The notes under the pieces are model-generated. The model made no database searches. It was not told where the DNA came from and saw only the letters and a list, made by a program, of their open reading frames with translations. Shown piece by piece: positions 9,056 through 17,081 of a stretch of DNA of 64,000 nucleotides; the first letter of the stretch is position 1; every line of letters starts with the position of its first letter. The position numbers and the translations under genes are program-made. The stretch covers positions 1 to 64,000 of the forward strand of contig JAMPXH010000003.1 in assembly GCA_023701285.1 (NCBI GenBank), read 5' to 3'. This stretch comes from Candidatus Didemnitutus sp. (GTDB lineage Bacteria; Verrucomicrobiota; Verrucomicrobiia; Opitutales; Opitutaceae).

Positions 9056-9835
9056 TCACGCCTCCGGCTCCACCCGGATCTCGACACCTTCGAGCGCGAC
9101 GGACGACAGGCCGGTCTGCAAAGCGATCAACAAGGTGTCGAACTGCGCCGGCACCGGACCGCCATCCAGCGCGACATGCATGTGACGCGAGCGCATGGCC
9201 GGCGCGATCGACGCACTCAGCCGTCCGCTCCCGTCCGCGCGCCGCTGCACCACGATCTCGAGTTCATGCGTCTCGCCGTCCCGCAGCGCGCTGCGTTTGG
9301 CCCGTCCTTCGAACGGCAACGCCGGATAAAGTCCGCTCGCCAGCGCGGCGATCCACGCCCCGCCCTGCGTCGTGCGCTTGCGCAGCGCGATGCCGCCATT
9401 TTCCGGGTTCACCGTGACGACATAACCCTCCGCCACGCCGCTGGGCACGGCGCCGTCCCGCGCCATGCGTTGCGCGCCGACGTGCAGCAAGCCGACCCGC
9501 AAGCCGTTCACCGCCCCGCCGATCGGGCCGCGCACCTGCAGGCGCAGTTTCGCCACCAAGCGTGCGCCCGCAGGCAACGCGACGGCTTCGCCCGGCGCGG
9601 CCAGGTGCGCCACCGCGGTCGCCACGCCTTTGGCCGGCGCCGTCAGCACCAACGTGCGGTCCTGCATTTGCACCGCCGAAGCGCTGGAAACGCGCCAGGC
9701 AAGCGAGCCGGGCGGCGCGAAGGTCTGCCGCTCGCCGTCGGCGAACGTCTCCTGCGCCACGAAAAGGGAGGACTGTGCCGCCATGCACAGCGGCAGGCAC
9801 AGTCCCATGATGAGCACCCCAAAAATTTGCTTCAT
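9056..9835 (-). CDS. Secreted protein of unknown function, related to the adjacent PEP-CTERM protein
   Basis: The 259-residue product has a signal peptide (MKQIFGVLIMGLCLPLCMAAQ) and no recognised catalytic motif. Its mature N-terminus, ETFADGERQTFAPPGSLAW, closely resembles that of the upstream protein (ESFADGERATQSPPNSLQW). A GLRVGLL segment and a FDTLLIALQ segment also align in order. It lacks the PEP-CTERM tail that its neighbour carries. The fold may be a lectin-like jelly roll, but that is a guess from the alternating strand pattern. The gene lies 11 bp after its neighbour and 1 bp before the BNR gene, so all three are probably co-transcribed. Confidence 0.75.
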   Translation of the reverse strand: MKQIFGVLIMGLCLPLCMAAQSSLFVAQETFADGERQTFAPPGSLAWRVSSASAVQMQDRTLVLTAPAKGVATAVAHLAAPGEAVALPAGARLVAKLRLQVRGPIGGAVNGLRVGLLHVGAQRMARDGAVPSGVAEGYVVTVNPENGGIALRKRTTQGGAWIAALASGLYPALPFEGRAKRSALRDGETHELEIVVQRRADGSGRLSASIAPAMRSRHMHVALDGGPVPAQFDTLLIALQTGLSSVALEGVEIRVEPEA

Positions 9836-9846
9836 GGCCCGCGAGT

Positions 9847-10704
9847 TCAGACGGCCGCACGACGGCGACGCCAGCCGCAGACGCCGAGCAACGCGACGGC
9901 GCCGACGAGCAAGGCATAGGTGCCGGGCTCGGGGATCGCAGCGACGCTCACGGTGAAATTCGTGAAATCGGTGGCGGTCATGTCGCTGTTCAAGCCGAAC
10001 GAGATGGTGTCGAACTGCGTCACGAAGCTCGCCGTGTCCTCGCCCACGAAGGAATACGTGCCGAGGTTGCCGCCGCTGAGGCTGAAACCGATCAGCCACT
10101 GGTTGGCCAGTGTGCGTGTGACCGTCAGCGAGGCCGTGTAGCTTTCACCCGCCTCGAAGTTCAGCGTGCCCGTCGTGCCGACGCCCGAGGCGATCGGGGT
10201 CGCGTCATAGACGCCCGCCGAAAGCGACGTGAGCAGCGCGCCCGTGCCGATTCGCTCCGAGATGCGCGCGTTGCTCGTCAGCGGATTCACGAACGCCGCG
10301 TAGCCGCGGTAGGCATTGTCGGTCGGGTTCGCATCGCCCGTGAGCCGCACGCCGCCCGAATCGAACACCCCGAAACGCAGCCCGTTGGGCGAGGTCAACG
10401 TGGCCGTGCCCGTAGGCGCGAACGTCAGCGAAAGCGTGAGCACCTCGCCCAGTCCCAGCGCCACCGGGCTGCCGACGCTGGTGAAATACGCCGTGCCAGC
10501 GCGCACGGTCGCACTGGTCGGGGAGATCCGCATCGCCCCGGGACTGACGCTCATCGAGGAGGCGAAGGTGGAATACCATTGCAGCGAATTCGGCGGCGAC
10601 TGCGTGGCGCGCTCGCCATCGGCGAACGACTCGGAAACCAACTGAGCGAGGGCGCCGGCGGGCAGCAACGCGGCCAGCGCGAACCAACGGAATGTCTTTT
10701 TCAT
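9847..10704 (-). CDS. PEP-CTERM sorting domain protein
   Basis: This 285-residue secreted protein has a signal peptide (MKKTFRWFALAALLPAGALA) and a C-terminal sorting signal: IPEPGTYALLVGAVALLG, then WRRRRAAV. The central region is rich in small and beta-forming residues with no enzymatic motif. It is the first gene of a leftward three-gene operon with 9056-9835 and 7702-9054, and is divergent from the TonB receptor at 10917. Co-expression with a BNR protein suggests surface display or substrate capture for the same glycan, which is inference. Confidence 0.88.
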   Translation of the reverse strand: MKKTFRWFALAALLPAGALAQLVSESFADGERATQSPPNSLQWYSTFASSMSVSPGAMRISPTSATVRAGTAYFTSVGSPVALGLGEVLTLSLTFAPTGTATLTSPNGLRFGVFDSGGVRLTGDANPTDNAYRGYAAFVNPLTSNARISERIGTGALLTSLSAGVYDATPIASGVGTTGTLNFEAGESYTASLTVTRTLANQWLIGFSLSGGNLGTYSFVGEDTASFVTQFDTISFGLNSDMTATDFTNFTVSVAAIPEPGTYALLVGAVALLGVCGWRRRRAAV

Positions 10705-10791
10705 GGGGAGTGGGGTCGAAGCGTCCCGGCACGCGCCGGAACGTGCCCCTCACATGCGCCCCGCCCGCCGCCGCGGCAAACCCGCTGGCGT

Positions 10792-10828
10792 GTTATGGTA
10801 TCAGACAGCCGGCTTGTTAATATATCAG
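10792..10828. promoter_or_regulatory. Divergent promoter region with TATCAG direct repeats
   Basis: The 212-bp gap 10705-10916 separates two divergent operons. On the minus strand TTAACA (10820-10815) and CATAAC (10797-10792) are 17 bp apart and could serve the gene starting at 10704. TATCAG occurs at 10799-10804 and 10823-10828, flanking the palindrome AGCCGGCT (10807-10814). The AT-rich TTAATATATC may hold a rightward -10 box, but no good -35 was found. No GCTAAA-type operator is present here. Confidence 0.35.
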
Positions 10829-10916
10829 GACGGAGCGATTGCGGCCCGCCGCGGTCGCCGTATGCCTGCGGGCGCTGTCTCGCGTCCTGCCTCGGTCACC
10901 CCCGTTTTCCCACCCC

Positions 10917-13133
10917 ATGAAGATCACCTCCCGCGCCTTCGCGCGCCTGCTGTTCCTCGCGCCCCTCGCGGCGCTCGCCCAAACCACCGGAGACGAGCCC
11001 GTCGTCGAACTCTCGCCCTTCGAGGTCAGCGCCAACAACACCGAGGGCTACGTCGCCTCCGAGACGCTCTCCGGCACCCGCATCCGCGCCCAGATCAAGG
11101 ATCTGCCGTTCAACGTGAACGTCATCACCGCGGAGTTCTTCCAGGATTTCGACAAGTTCGAGATGGAGGACGCGCTGGCCTTCACCAGCTCCGTCAGCCC
11201 GAACGACATCACGCCGAGCTCCGTCAACCTGCGCGGCTTCGGTTCGCAGACGACGCGCAACGGCATGAGCTTCTTCGGACTCAACACGCGCTCCAACCTC
11301 GACCGCGTCGAGGTCGTCAAGGGCCCCTACGCCGCCATCTACGGCAAGACCAACCCCGGCGGCCTCGTCAACCTCATCACCAAGCGCCCGACCGCGCGGC
11401 CGGAGGAGAAACTGAGCCTCACCATCGGCTCGCTCGATTACTACCGCGCGGAGCTCTCGCTCTCCGGCCCGGTCACCGCCGACAAAAAGCTCCGCTACCG
11501 CGTCGACCTCGGTCACAACGAGAAGGGTGGCACGCAGGACTTCGCCAAATCCCGCCGCTCCGAATACTCCGCCGCCGTCTCCTACCATTTCAGCGACCGC
11601 ACCATGGCGCTGCTCGAGGTCAGCCGCATGGACAACTACGCCAGCCGCCAGTCCCCCGTCGTCTGGCTCCGCGACCCCGTCACCAACCAGTATGTCGGCA
11701 AGCTCACCGACATGTTCTACTTCAACCGCTCAGGCCCGAGCGGCAACGACCGCGTCCACCAGGATTGGATGACCGACAACATCTACGGCTACGTCGACCA
11801 CCGCCTCAACGACGTCTTCTCCGTCCGCCTCTCCGCCGTCTGGTGGGACCGCGTCTCGCCCGCCCTCGCCGCCGGCGGCAACACCTTCGTCTACACCAAC
11901 AGCCGCCAGATCACCGCGCAGAACTGGAGCCTCTCCGACATCGCCCGCGACAACCTCCAGGTGCTCGCCGACCTCCTCGCCGAATACAAGACCGGCCCCG
12001 TCGCCCACAAGACCCTCATCTCCCTCACCCGCTCCGAGGAGAGCGAGGGCACGTGGACCCGCGCGCTGCCCACCGCCACCCTCGCCAACACCGCGCTCGT
12101 CAACCGCGTCATCAACCTCGACAACCCCACCTGGCTCTACCCCGCCTTCGGCGACTTCAACGCCTACTCCAGCCTCACCCGCGATCGCACGCAGGTGACG
12201 ACCACCGAAGGCGCCTTCATCAGCCAGCGCTCCGACTTCTTCAACGGCCGCTTGAAGACCTTCGCCGGCGGGCGTTTCGAGCAGATCACCAGCGAGCTCA
12301 CCGACCGCCTCACCGGCCTGCTCGAGGAAACCAAGTCCACCGCCTTCACCCCGCAGTTCGGCCTCAACTTCGCCCTCGGCCGGCCCGTCTCCTTCTTCGC
12401 CAACTACAGCCGCTCCTACCTCCCGCAGTCCCAGGTGCGCTCCAACACCCAGGAACTCTACCCGAACGAGGAAGGCGTCGGCGTCGAAGCGGGCTTCAAG
12501 GCCGCGCTCCTCGACGGCAAGCTCAACGCCGTCCTCTCCTTCTACAAGATCGAGCGCAATAACGTCATCCAGTCCTACTTCAGCGAGGAGCTCGGCATGA
12601 CCACGACCGACGTCGACGGCCAGGTGAAGACCGACGGCGTCGAACTCGACTTCAACTGGCAGGCCACGCCCGCGCTCCAGCTCATCGGCGGCGGCAGCGT
12701 CATGGACAACCGCGTGACCAAGAACCGCGAGAGCCCGTGGATCGTCGGCCAGATGGTCGCCCGCGGCCCCGCGCCCTACAACTACGGCCTCGCCGCCGTC
12801 TACCGCTTCCAAAACTCGCGCCTCAAGGGCCTCACGCTCCGCGCCGATCTGTCCGGCCAGGGCGAGTCGCTCGGCGAATACGGCGGCGGCCCTTACACCC
12901 GCAGCGGCATCACCTACGCCAACGACGGCCGCGTGAACGTGAAGCAGCCCGGCTACACCCTCTACAACGTCGGTGCCAGCTACAGCTGGCGCGCCAAGGG
13001 CGCCGACAAACGCAACTGGCGTCACACGCTCGCGCTGAATATGAAGAATCTCACCAACAAGCAGTATTCCCGCGGCAACTGGATCCCTGCCGACGGCTTC
13101 TCGACCAGCCTCACCTACACGCTCAAACACTGA
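10917..13133 (+). CDS. TonB-dependent outer-membrane receptor
   Basis: The 738-residue receptor imports large ligands across the outer membrane using TonB energy. A signal peptide (MKITSRAFARLLFLAPLAALAQ) precedes VVELSPFEVSANN, a mature N-terminus common to Opitutaceae receptors. The plug domain spans roughly residues 45-170, with TLSGTRIRAQIKDLPFNVNV and RVEVVKGPYAAIYGKTNPGG. The rest fits a 22-strand barrel and ends in an aromatic beta-signal (SLTYTLKH). There is no carboxypeptidase-like N-terminal domain, unlike the receptor at 37411. It is the first gene of a rightward operon with a BNR protein, aldolases, KDG kinase and a transporter, so an oligosaccharide containing uronic or related acids is the probable ligand. 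The ATG at 10917 opens the signal peptide. Confidence 0.93.
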   Translation: MKITSRAFARLLFLAPLAALAQTTGDEPVVELSPFEVSANNTEGYVASETLSGTRIRAQIKDLPFNVNVITAEFFQDFDKFEMEDALAFTSSVSPNDITPSSVNLRGFGSQTTRNGMSFFGLNTRSNLDRVEVVKGPYAAIYGKTNPGGLVNLITKRPTARPEEKLSLTIGSLDYYRAELSLSGPVTADKKLRYRVDLGHNEKGGTQDFAKSRRSEYSAAVSYHFSDRTMALLEVSRMDNYASRQSPVVWLRDPVTNQYVGKLTDMFYFNRSGPSGNDRVHQDWMTDNIYGYVDHRLNDVFSVRLSAVWWDRVSPALAAGGNTFVYTNSRQITAQNWSLSDIARDNLQVLADLLAEYKTGPVAHKTLISLTRSEESEGTWTRALPTATLANTALVNRVINLDNPTWLYPAFGDFNAYSSLTRDRTQVTTTEGAFISQRSDFFNGRLKTFAGGRFEQITSELTDRLTGLLEETKSTAFTPQFGLNFALGRPVSFFANYSRSYLPQSQVRSNTQELYPNEEGVGVEAGFKAALLDGKLNAVLSFYKIERNNVIQSYFSEELGMTTTDVDGQVKTDGVELDFNWQATPALQLIGGGSVMDNRVTKNRESPWIVGQMVARGPAPYNYGLAAVYRFQNSRLKGLTLRADLSGQGESLGEYGGGPYTRSGITYANDGRVNVKQPGYTLYNVGASYSWRAKGADKRNWRHTLALNMKNLTNKQYSRGNWIPADGFSTSLTYTLKH

Positions 13134-13156
13134 GCCGCTTCGTTTCCCGCTCCGAC

Positions 13157-14386
13157 ATGCGTCGTCTCCGCCTTCTCCTCCCCGTCCTGCTCCTGCCGCT
13201 CGCCGCGCTGGCCGCCGATCCCGCGCTCGCTCCGGCCCGCCTCGCCGCCCACGCCCCCGACGCCGCGCTGCCCGACGCCCGCCAGTTCCAAGGCATCCCC
13301 GGCATCGCGGTCACGCCCGGCGGCCGCTGGTGGGCCACGTGGTATGGCGGCGGCAACGACGAAGGCGCGACCAACTACTGCATGCTCGCGAGCAGCGACG
13401 ACGCCGGCGCCACGTGGTCGCCCATCCGCTTCGTCCTCGATCATCCCGCACCCGCCGTCCGGACCTTCGATCCCGTGCTCTGGACCGATCCGCAGGGCAC
13501 GCTCTGGTTGTTCTACGCGCAAAGTCACACCTTCTGGGACGGCCGCGCCGGCGTGTGGGCCGTCACCTGCGAGAATCCCGATGCCGATACGCCCCGCTGG
13601 TCCGAGCCGCGCCGCCTCGCCGACGGCATCATGATGAACAAACCCACCGTCACGCGCGACGGCCGCTGGCTCTTCCCCATCGCCCTCTGGAGCCACGCCC
13701 CCAAGACCGATCCGAAGGACACGCGCCGCTACGTGCCCCCGGAGTTCTCCCACTGGCGCAAGGCCGACGCCGGCACGAAGGTCTACGTCTCCACCGACCG
13801 CGCCCGCACCCTGACCCTGCTCGCCTCGCTCACCATCCCCGACGTCCTCTTCGACGAACACATGCTCGTCGAGCGGCGCGACGGTTCCCTCTGGCTCCTC
13901 GCCCGCACGCGCAGCGGCATCTCCGAATCCACCTCCGCCGACGGCGGCCGCACGTGGACGAAACCCGCCCCGGCGAAGATCCCGCACATCAACTCGCGTT
14001 TCTTCATCCGCCGGCTCGCCTCCGGCGCGCTGCTCCTCGTGAAGCACAACCCGACCATCGACACGCTCTGGCTCAATCCCGGCGCCACGCCCGCGCCCAA
14101 GGGCAAGCCGTGGGAACAACGTTCGCACCTCACCGCCTACCTCTCCGACGACGATGGCGCGACGTGGCGCGGCGGCCTGCTGCTCGATGCCCGGCTCGGT
14201 GTCTCCTACCCCGACGGCGACCAGGCGGCCGACGGACGCATCTTCCTCATCTACGACCGCAACCGGAAGACCGATGGCGAGATCCTGCTCGCCACCTTCA
14301 CGGAGGCTGACGTCGCCGCCGCCGAGTGGCGCGACCCCGCCTCCCGCGCCCGCGTCAACGTGAACCGGATGCCTGCGCAGAACTGA
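13157..14386 (+). CDS. Secreted BNR/sialidase-like propeller protein, divergent subfamily
   Basis: The 409-residue product has a signal peptide (MRRLRLLLPVLLLPLAALAA) and Asp-box-like repeats: SSDDAGATWSPI, STSADGGRTWTKP and LSDDDGATWRGG. It differs from the five-member BNR group elsewhere in the window, since it lacks their shared C-terminus and has the motif FQGIPGIAVTPGGRWWATWY. In classical sialidases the equivalent segment is the F/Y-R-I-P motif with a catalytic arginine; here it reads G-I-P. It may therefore be a different glycosidase or lyase on the same fold. It lies 23 bp after the TonB gene and 6 bp before an aldolase gene, so it is part of that operon. The start is the ATG that opens the signal peptide. 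Confidence 0.85.
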   Translation: MRRLRLLLPVLLLPLAALAADPALAPARLAAHAPDAALPDARQFQGIPGIAVTPGGRWWATWYGGGNDEGATNYCMLASSDDAGATWSPIRFVLDHPAPAVRTFDPVLWTDPQGTLWLFYAQSHTFWDGRAGVWAVTCENPDADTPRWSEPRRLADGIMMNKPTVTRDGRWLFPIALWSHAPKTDPKDTRRYVPPEFSHWRKADAGTKVYVSTDRARTLTLLASLTIPDVLFDEHMLVERRDGSLWLLARTRSGISESTSADGGRTWTKPAPAKIPHINSRFFIRRLASGALLLVKHNPTIDTLWLNPGATPAPKGKPWEQRSHLTAYLSDDDGATWRGGLLLDARLGVSYPDGDQAADGRIFLIYDRNRKTDGEILLATFTEADVAAAEWRDPASRARVNVNRMPAQN

Positions 14387-14392
14387 GCCCGC

Positions 14393-15355
14393 ATGCACGC
14401 GTCCCCTGCTTCCCCCGGTTCGCCTCGTGCTTCCGGGCTGCCGCGCGGCCTCGTGCCGGTGGTGCAGGTCGCGTTCACTGCGGATGACCAGCTCGACCAC
14501 GCCGCCGTGCGGCGCCTGATCGAGGACGCCCTCGCCGCCGGCGCGGACGGTTTCCTCGTTCCCGCCGTCGCATCGGAAGTCGGGTTCCTCAGCAGTGCGG
14601 AGCGCGTGGCGCTGGTGGAGACCGTGCTCGACGCAACCCGCTCCCGCGCACCGGTGGTGCTCGGCATCTCCGACACCACGCCTGCAGGTTGCCTGGCACA
14701 CGCGCACGCCGCGCGAGCGCTGCCGGTCGCAGCGCATCTCGCCGCGGTGCCGGCCGCGCTTTATGCGCGGGAAACGGACGTGCCGGCCTTCTTCGCGGAA
14801 ATCTGCGCCGGCCTGAAGACACCCCTGATCGTGCAGGACCTGCAATTCGACGGCCCGGGATTGTCCGCCGCAACGCTCGCCGCGCTGCTCGAGCTGCCGG
14901 GCATCGCCGGTTTCAAGATCGAGACGGTGCCCGCCGGACCGAAATATACGCAAGTCCGCGCGCTGGCCGGCGCGCGCAGCTGGATCGCGGGCGGCTGGGC
15001 CGTGCCGCAGATGATCGAGGCGCTCGACCGCGGCGTCGACGCCCTCGTGCCCGAGTGCGCGATGATCCGCGTCTACCAATCCATCGCGCAACGCCATCGC
15101 CGCGGCGACCGCGCCGGGGCCGTCGCTCTGTTTCGCGAGCTGCTGCCCGTGCTCGCCTTCGCCAATCAGGAAATCGCCACCTCCGTCGCCTTCTTCAAAC
15201 GCCTGCTCGTGCGCAAGGGCATCTTCCCGAGCGCGGCCCAGCGCCTGCCGCTCCCGGCGTGGGACGACACCAGCGAGCGCATCGCGCAGGAGCTCATCAC
15301 GCATTACCTGCGGCTCGAAGCCTCGCTCGCCGCGTCAGAATCCACCTCTGCATGA
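14393..15355 (+). CDS. Dihydrodipicolinate synthase/N-acetylneuraminate lyase family protein
   Basis: The 320-residue cytoplasmic protein is a class I aldolase or dehydratase of the DapA/NanA TIM-barrel family. The Schiff-base lysine is probably Lys175 in GFKIET. The usual G-x-x-G-E phosphate/carboxylate motif is replaced by PAVASEVGFLS (Glu62). No Pro-Tyr-Tyr motif is present; Tyr124 in AALYARET is the nearest candidate for the catalytic tyrosine. Such changes argue against a true DapA. The next genes encode KDPG aldolase and KDG kinase, so a role on a 2-keto-3-deoxy sugar acid, or dehydration of a related acid, is plausible. Its stop overlaps the next start (ATGA), which indicates coupling. 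Confidence 0.85.
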   Translation: MHASPASPGSPRASGLPRGLVPVVQVAFTADDQLDHAAVRRLIEDALAAGADGFLVPAVASEVGFLSSAERVALVETVLDATRSRAPVVLGISDTTPAGCLAHAHAARALPVAAHLAAVPAALYARETDVPAFFAEICAGLKTPLIVQDLQFDGPGLSAATLAALLELPGIAGFKIETVPAGPKYTQVRALAGARSWIAGGWAVPQMIEALDRGVDALVPECAMIRVYQSIAQRHRRGDRAGAVALFRELLPVLAFANQEIATSVAFFKRLLVRKGIFPSAAQRLPLPAWDDTSERIAQELITHYLRLEASLAASESTSA

Positions 15356-15990
15356 ACCTCGAATCCCGTCTCCGCGCCGCGCGCATCCTCGCCGTCGTCA
15401 CGATCGACGATGTCGCCGCCGTCGCCCCGCTGACCGAGGCGCTCGTCGGTGGCGGCCTGCGCGCCGTCGAGCTGGCGCTGCGCACGCCCATCGCGCTGGA
15501 GGCGTTGCGTGCGATGCGCACCGCGGCTCCGGACCTGCTGCTCGGCGCCGGCACCGTGTTGTCGCCCGCCCAGGCCGATGCCGTGCTGGCCGCGGGTGCG
15601 GACTTCGCGCTGGCGCCCGGCTGGGACCCGGCGACAGCGCGCCACTGCGCGGACATCGGGTTGCCCTTCGTCCCGGGCGTGGCGACGGCCTCCGAGATCC
15701 AGGCCGCCGTCGCGCACGGTTGCCGCATCCTGAAACTTTTCCCGGCCGAGCCGCTCGGCGGCGTGCGCGGTCTGCGCGTGCTGGCGGCGCCTTTCGCGCA
15801 TCTCGGTGTGCGCTTCGTGCCGCTCGGCGGCATCACCGCCGAATCGAGCGCCGCGTATCTGGCCGAGCCGCTCGTGGCGGCCGTGGGCGGCTCGTGGATC
15901 GCGACGCCCGAGGCCATCCGCCGCCGCGCGTGGGACGAGATCCGGCAGAACGCCGCCCGCACCGCGCCGGCCCCCACCCTTTCCGCATGA
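15352..15990 (+). CDS. eda: 2-keto-3-deoxy-6-phosphogluconate (KDPG) aldolase
   Basis: The 212-residue cytoplasmic enzyme cleaves KDPG to pyruvate and glyceraldehyde 3-phosphate, the last step of uronate and Entner-Doudoroff breakdown. Glu40 in AVELALRT and the Schiff-base Lys128 in ILKLFPAE are both present. GAGTV (about 65-69) and the late glycine motif PLGGI also fit the family. The length is normal. The ATG at 15352 overlaps the preceding TGA by four bases, and its own stop overlaps the kinase start the same way. The order aldolase, then kinase, then transporter strongly supports KDG metabolism. KDPGal aldolase is the main alternative. Confidence 0.93.
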   Translation: MNLESRLRAARILAVVTIDDVAAVAPLTEALVGGGLRAVELALRTPIALEALRAMRTAAPDLLLGAGTVLSPAQADAVLAAGADFALAPGWDPATARHCADIGLPFVPGVATASEIQAAVAHGCRILKLFPAEPLGGVRGLRVLAAPFAHLGVRFVPLGGITAESSAAYLAEPLVAAVGGSWIATPEAIRRRAWDEIRQNAARTAPAPTLSA

Positions 15991-17069
15991 AAACGGTCGT
16001 TTGTTTCGGTGAGATCATGGCGCGGCTTTCGCCGCGCGCGCGGCTCCGCCTCCAGCAGGCCATGCCCGGCGAACTCGAGGTCACCTTCGCGGGGGCCGAG
16101 GCGAACGTCGCCGTGATCCTCGCGCAGCTCGGCGCCCGCGCCGACTTCGTCAGCGCCTTCCCGCGCAACGCCGTGGCCGAGGCCTGCGCCGCCAATCTCC
16201 GCGCCACGGGCGTCGGCGTCGAACGGCTGCGCTGGCTCGATCACGGCCGCTTCGGCGTCTTCTTCCTCGAACCGGGCTCCAGCCAGCGCAGCGGCGAGGT
16301 GCTCTACGATCGCGACGGCACCAGTTTCGCGGTGGCCGGCCCCGCCGATTATCCGTGGGAGACGATCTTCCGCGACGCGGGCTGGTTCCACTTCAGCGGC
16401 ATCGCCGCGGGGGTCTCCGCGGTGGCCGCCGAGGCGACGCGGGCCGCAGTGGCCGGCGCACGCGCAGCGGGGCTGACGGTGTCGTGCGACCTGAATTTCC
16501 GGCGCAAACTCTGGCAGTGGCAGCCCGGCACGCCCGCGTCGCAACTCTTCGCCGCCACGATGGCGCCGTTGCTGGAATCGGCCGACCTGCTCGTGGGCAA
16601 CGCCTGCGACCTCGCCGCGGTGCTCGGCGAGACCTTCGTGACGGACCCCGCCAATCCGGAGTCGCACCGGCCGCTGCTGCGGCGCTGTGCGGAGCGTTTT
16701 CCCCGGCTGCACTGGATCGCGCTCACGCTGCGTCAGACGCGCTCGGCGGATCACCACGCGTTCGGCGCGCTGCTTTATCTGCCCGCGGAGGACCGGCTCG
16801 TCTTCGCCCCGCGCGCCGGCGACGGCGCGCGTTACGCACCTTATGAGATCGGGCAGATCGTGGACCGGCTCGGCACCGGCGACGCGTTCACCGGCGCACT
16901 GATCTTCGCGCTCAACACGCCGGAGCTGGCCGCGCCGGACCGCGCCGTGGCGTTCGCCAGCGCAGCCTCGTGCTTCGCCCACACCGTGCCCGGCGACTTC
17001 TGCCTGTGCCGGCGCGCCGAGATCGAGTCCCTGATGAACGGCAACACCGGCGGACACGTGTCGCGCTGA
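15987..17069 (+). CDS. kdgK: 2-keto-3-deoxygluconate kinase, PfkB family
   Basis: The 360-residue cytoplasmic kinase probably phosphorylates 2-keto-3-deoxygluconate with ATP to give KDPG, the substrate of the aldolase encoded just upstream. It starts with the ribokinase-type VVCFGEIMARLSP, and GAEANVAVILAQLG at about residues 36-49 is the PfkB N-terminal signature region. DRLGTGDAFTGAL contains the anion hole and catalytic Asp299. The start at 15987 overlaps the upstream stop (ATGA). It is somewhat longer than the usual 310-330 residues because of an insertion near residues 170-225. Another sugar-acid substrate cannot be excluded. Confidence 0.92.
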   Translation: MKTVVCFGEIMARLSPRARLRLQQAMPGELEVTFAGAEANVAVILAQLGARADFVSAFPRNAVAEACAANLRATGVGVERLRWLDHGRFGVFFLEPGSSQRSGEVLYDRDGTSFAVAGPADYPWETIFRDAGWFHFSGIAAGVSAVAAEATRAAVAGARAAGLTVSCDLNFRRKLWQWQPGTPASQLFAATMAPLLESADLLVGNACDLAAVLGETFVTDPANPESHRPLLRRCAERFPRLHWIALTLRQTRSADHHAFGALLYLPAEDRLVFAPRAGDGARYAPYEIGQIVDRLGTGDAFTGALIFALNTPELAAPDRAVAFASAASCFAHTVPGDFCLCRRAEIESLMNGNTGGHVSR

Positions 17070-17081
17070 CCCATTTTCCCC

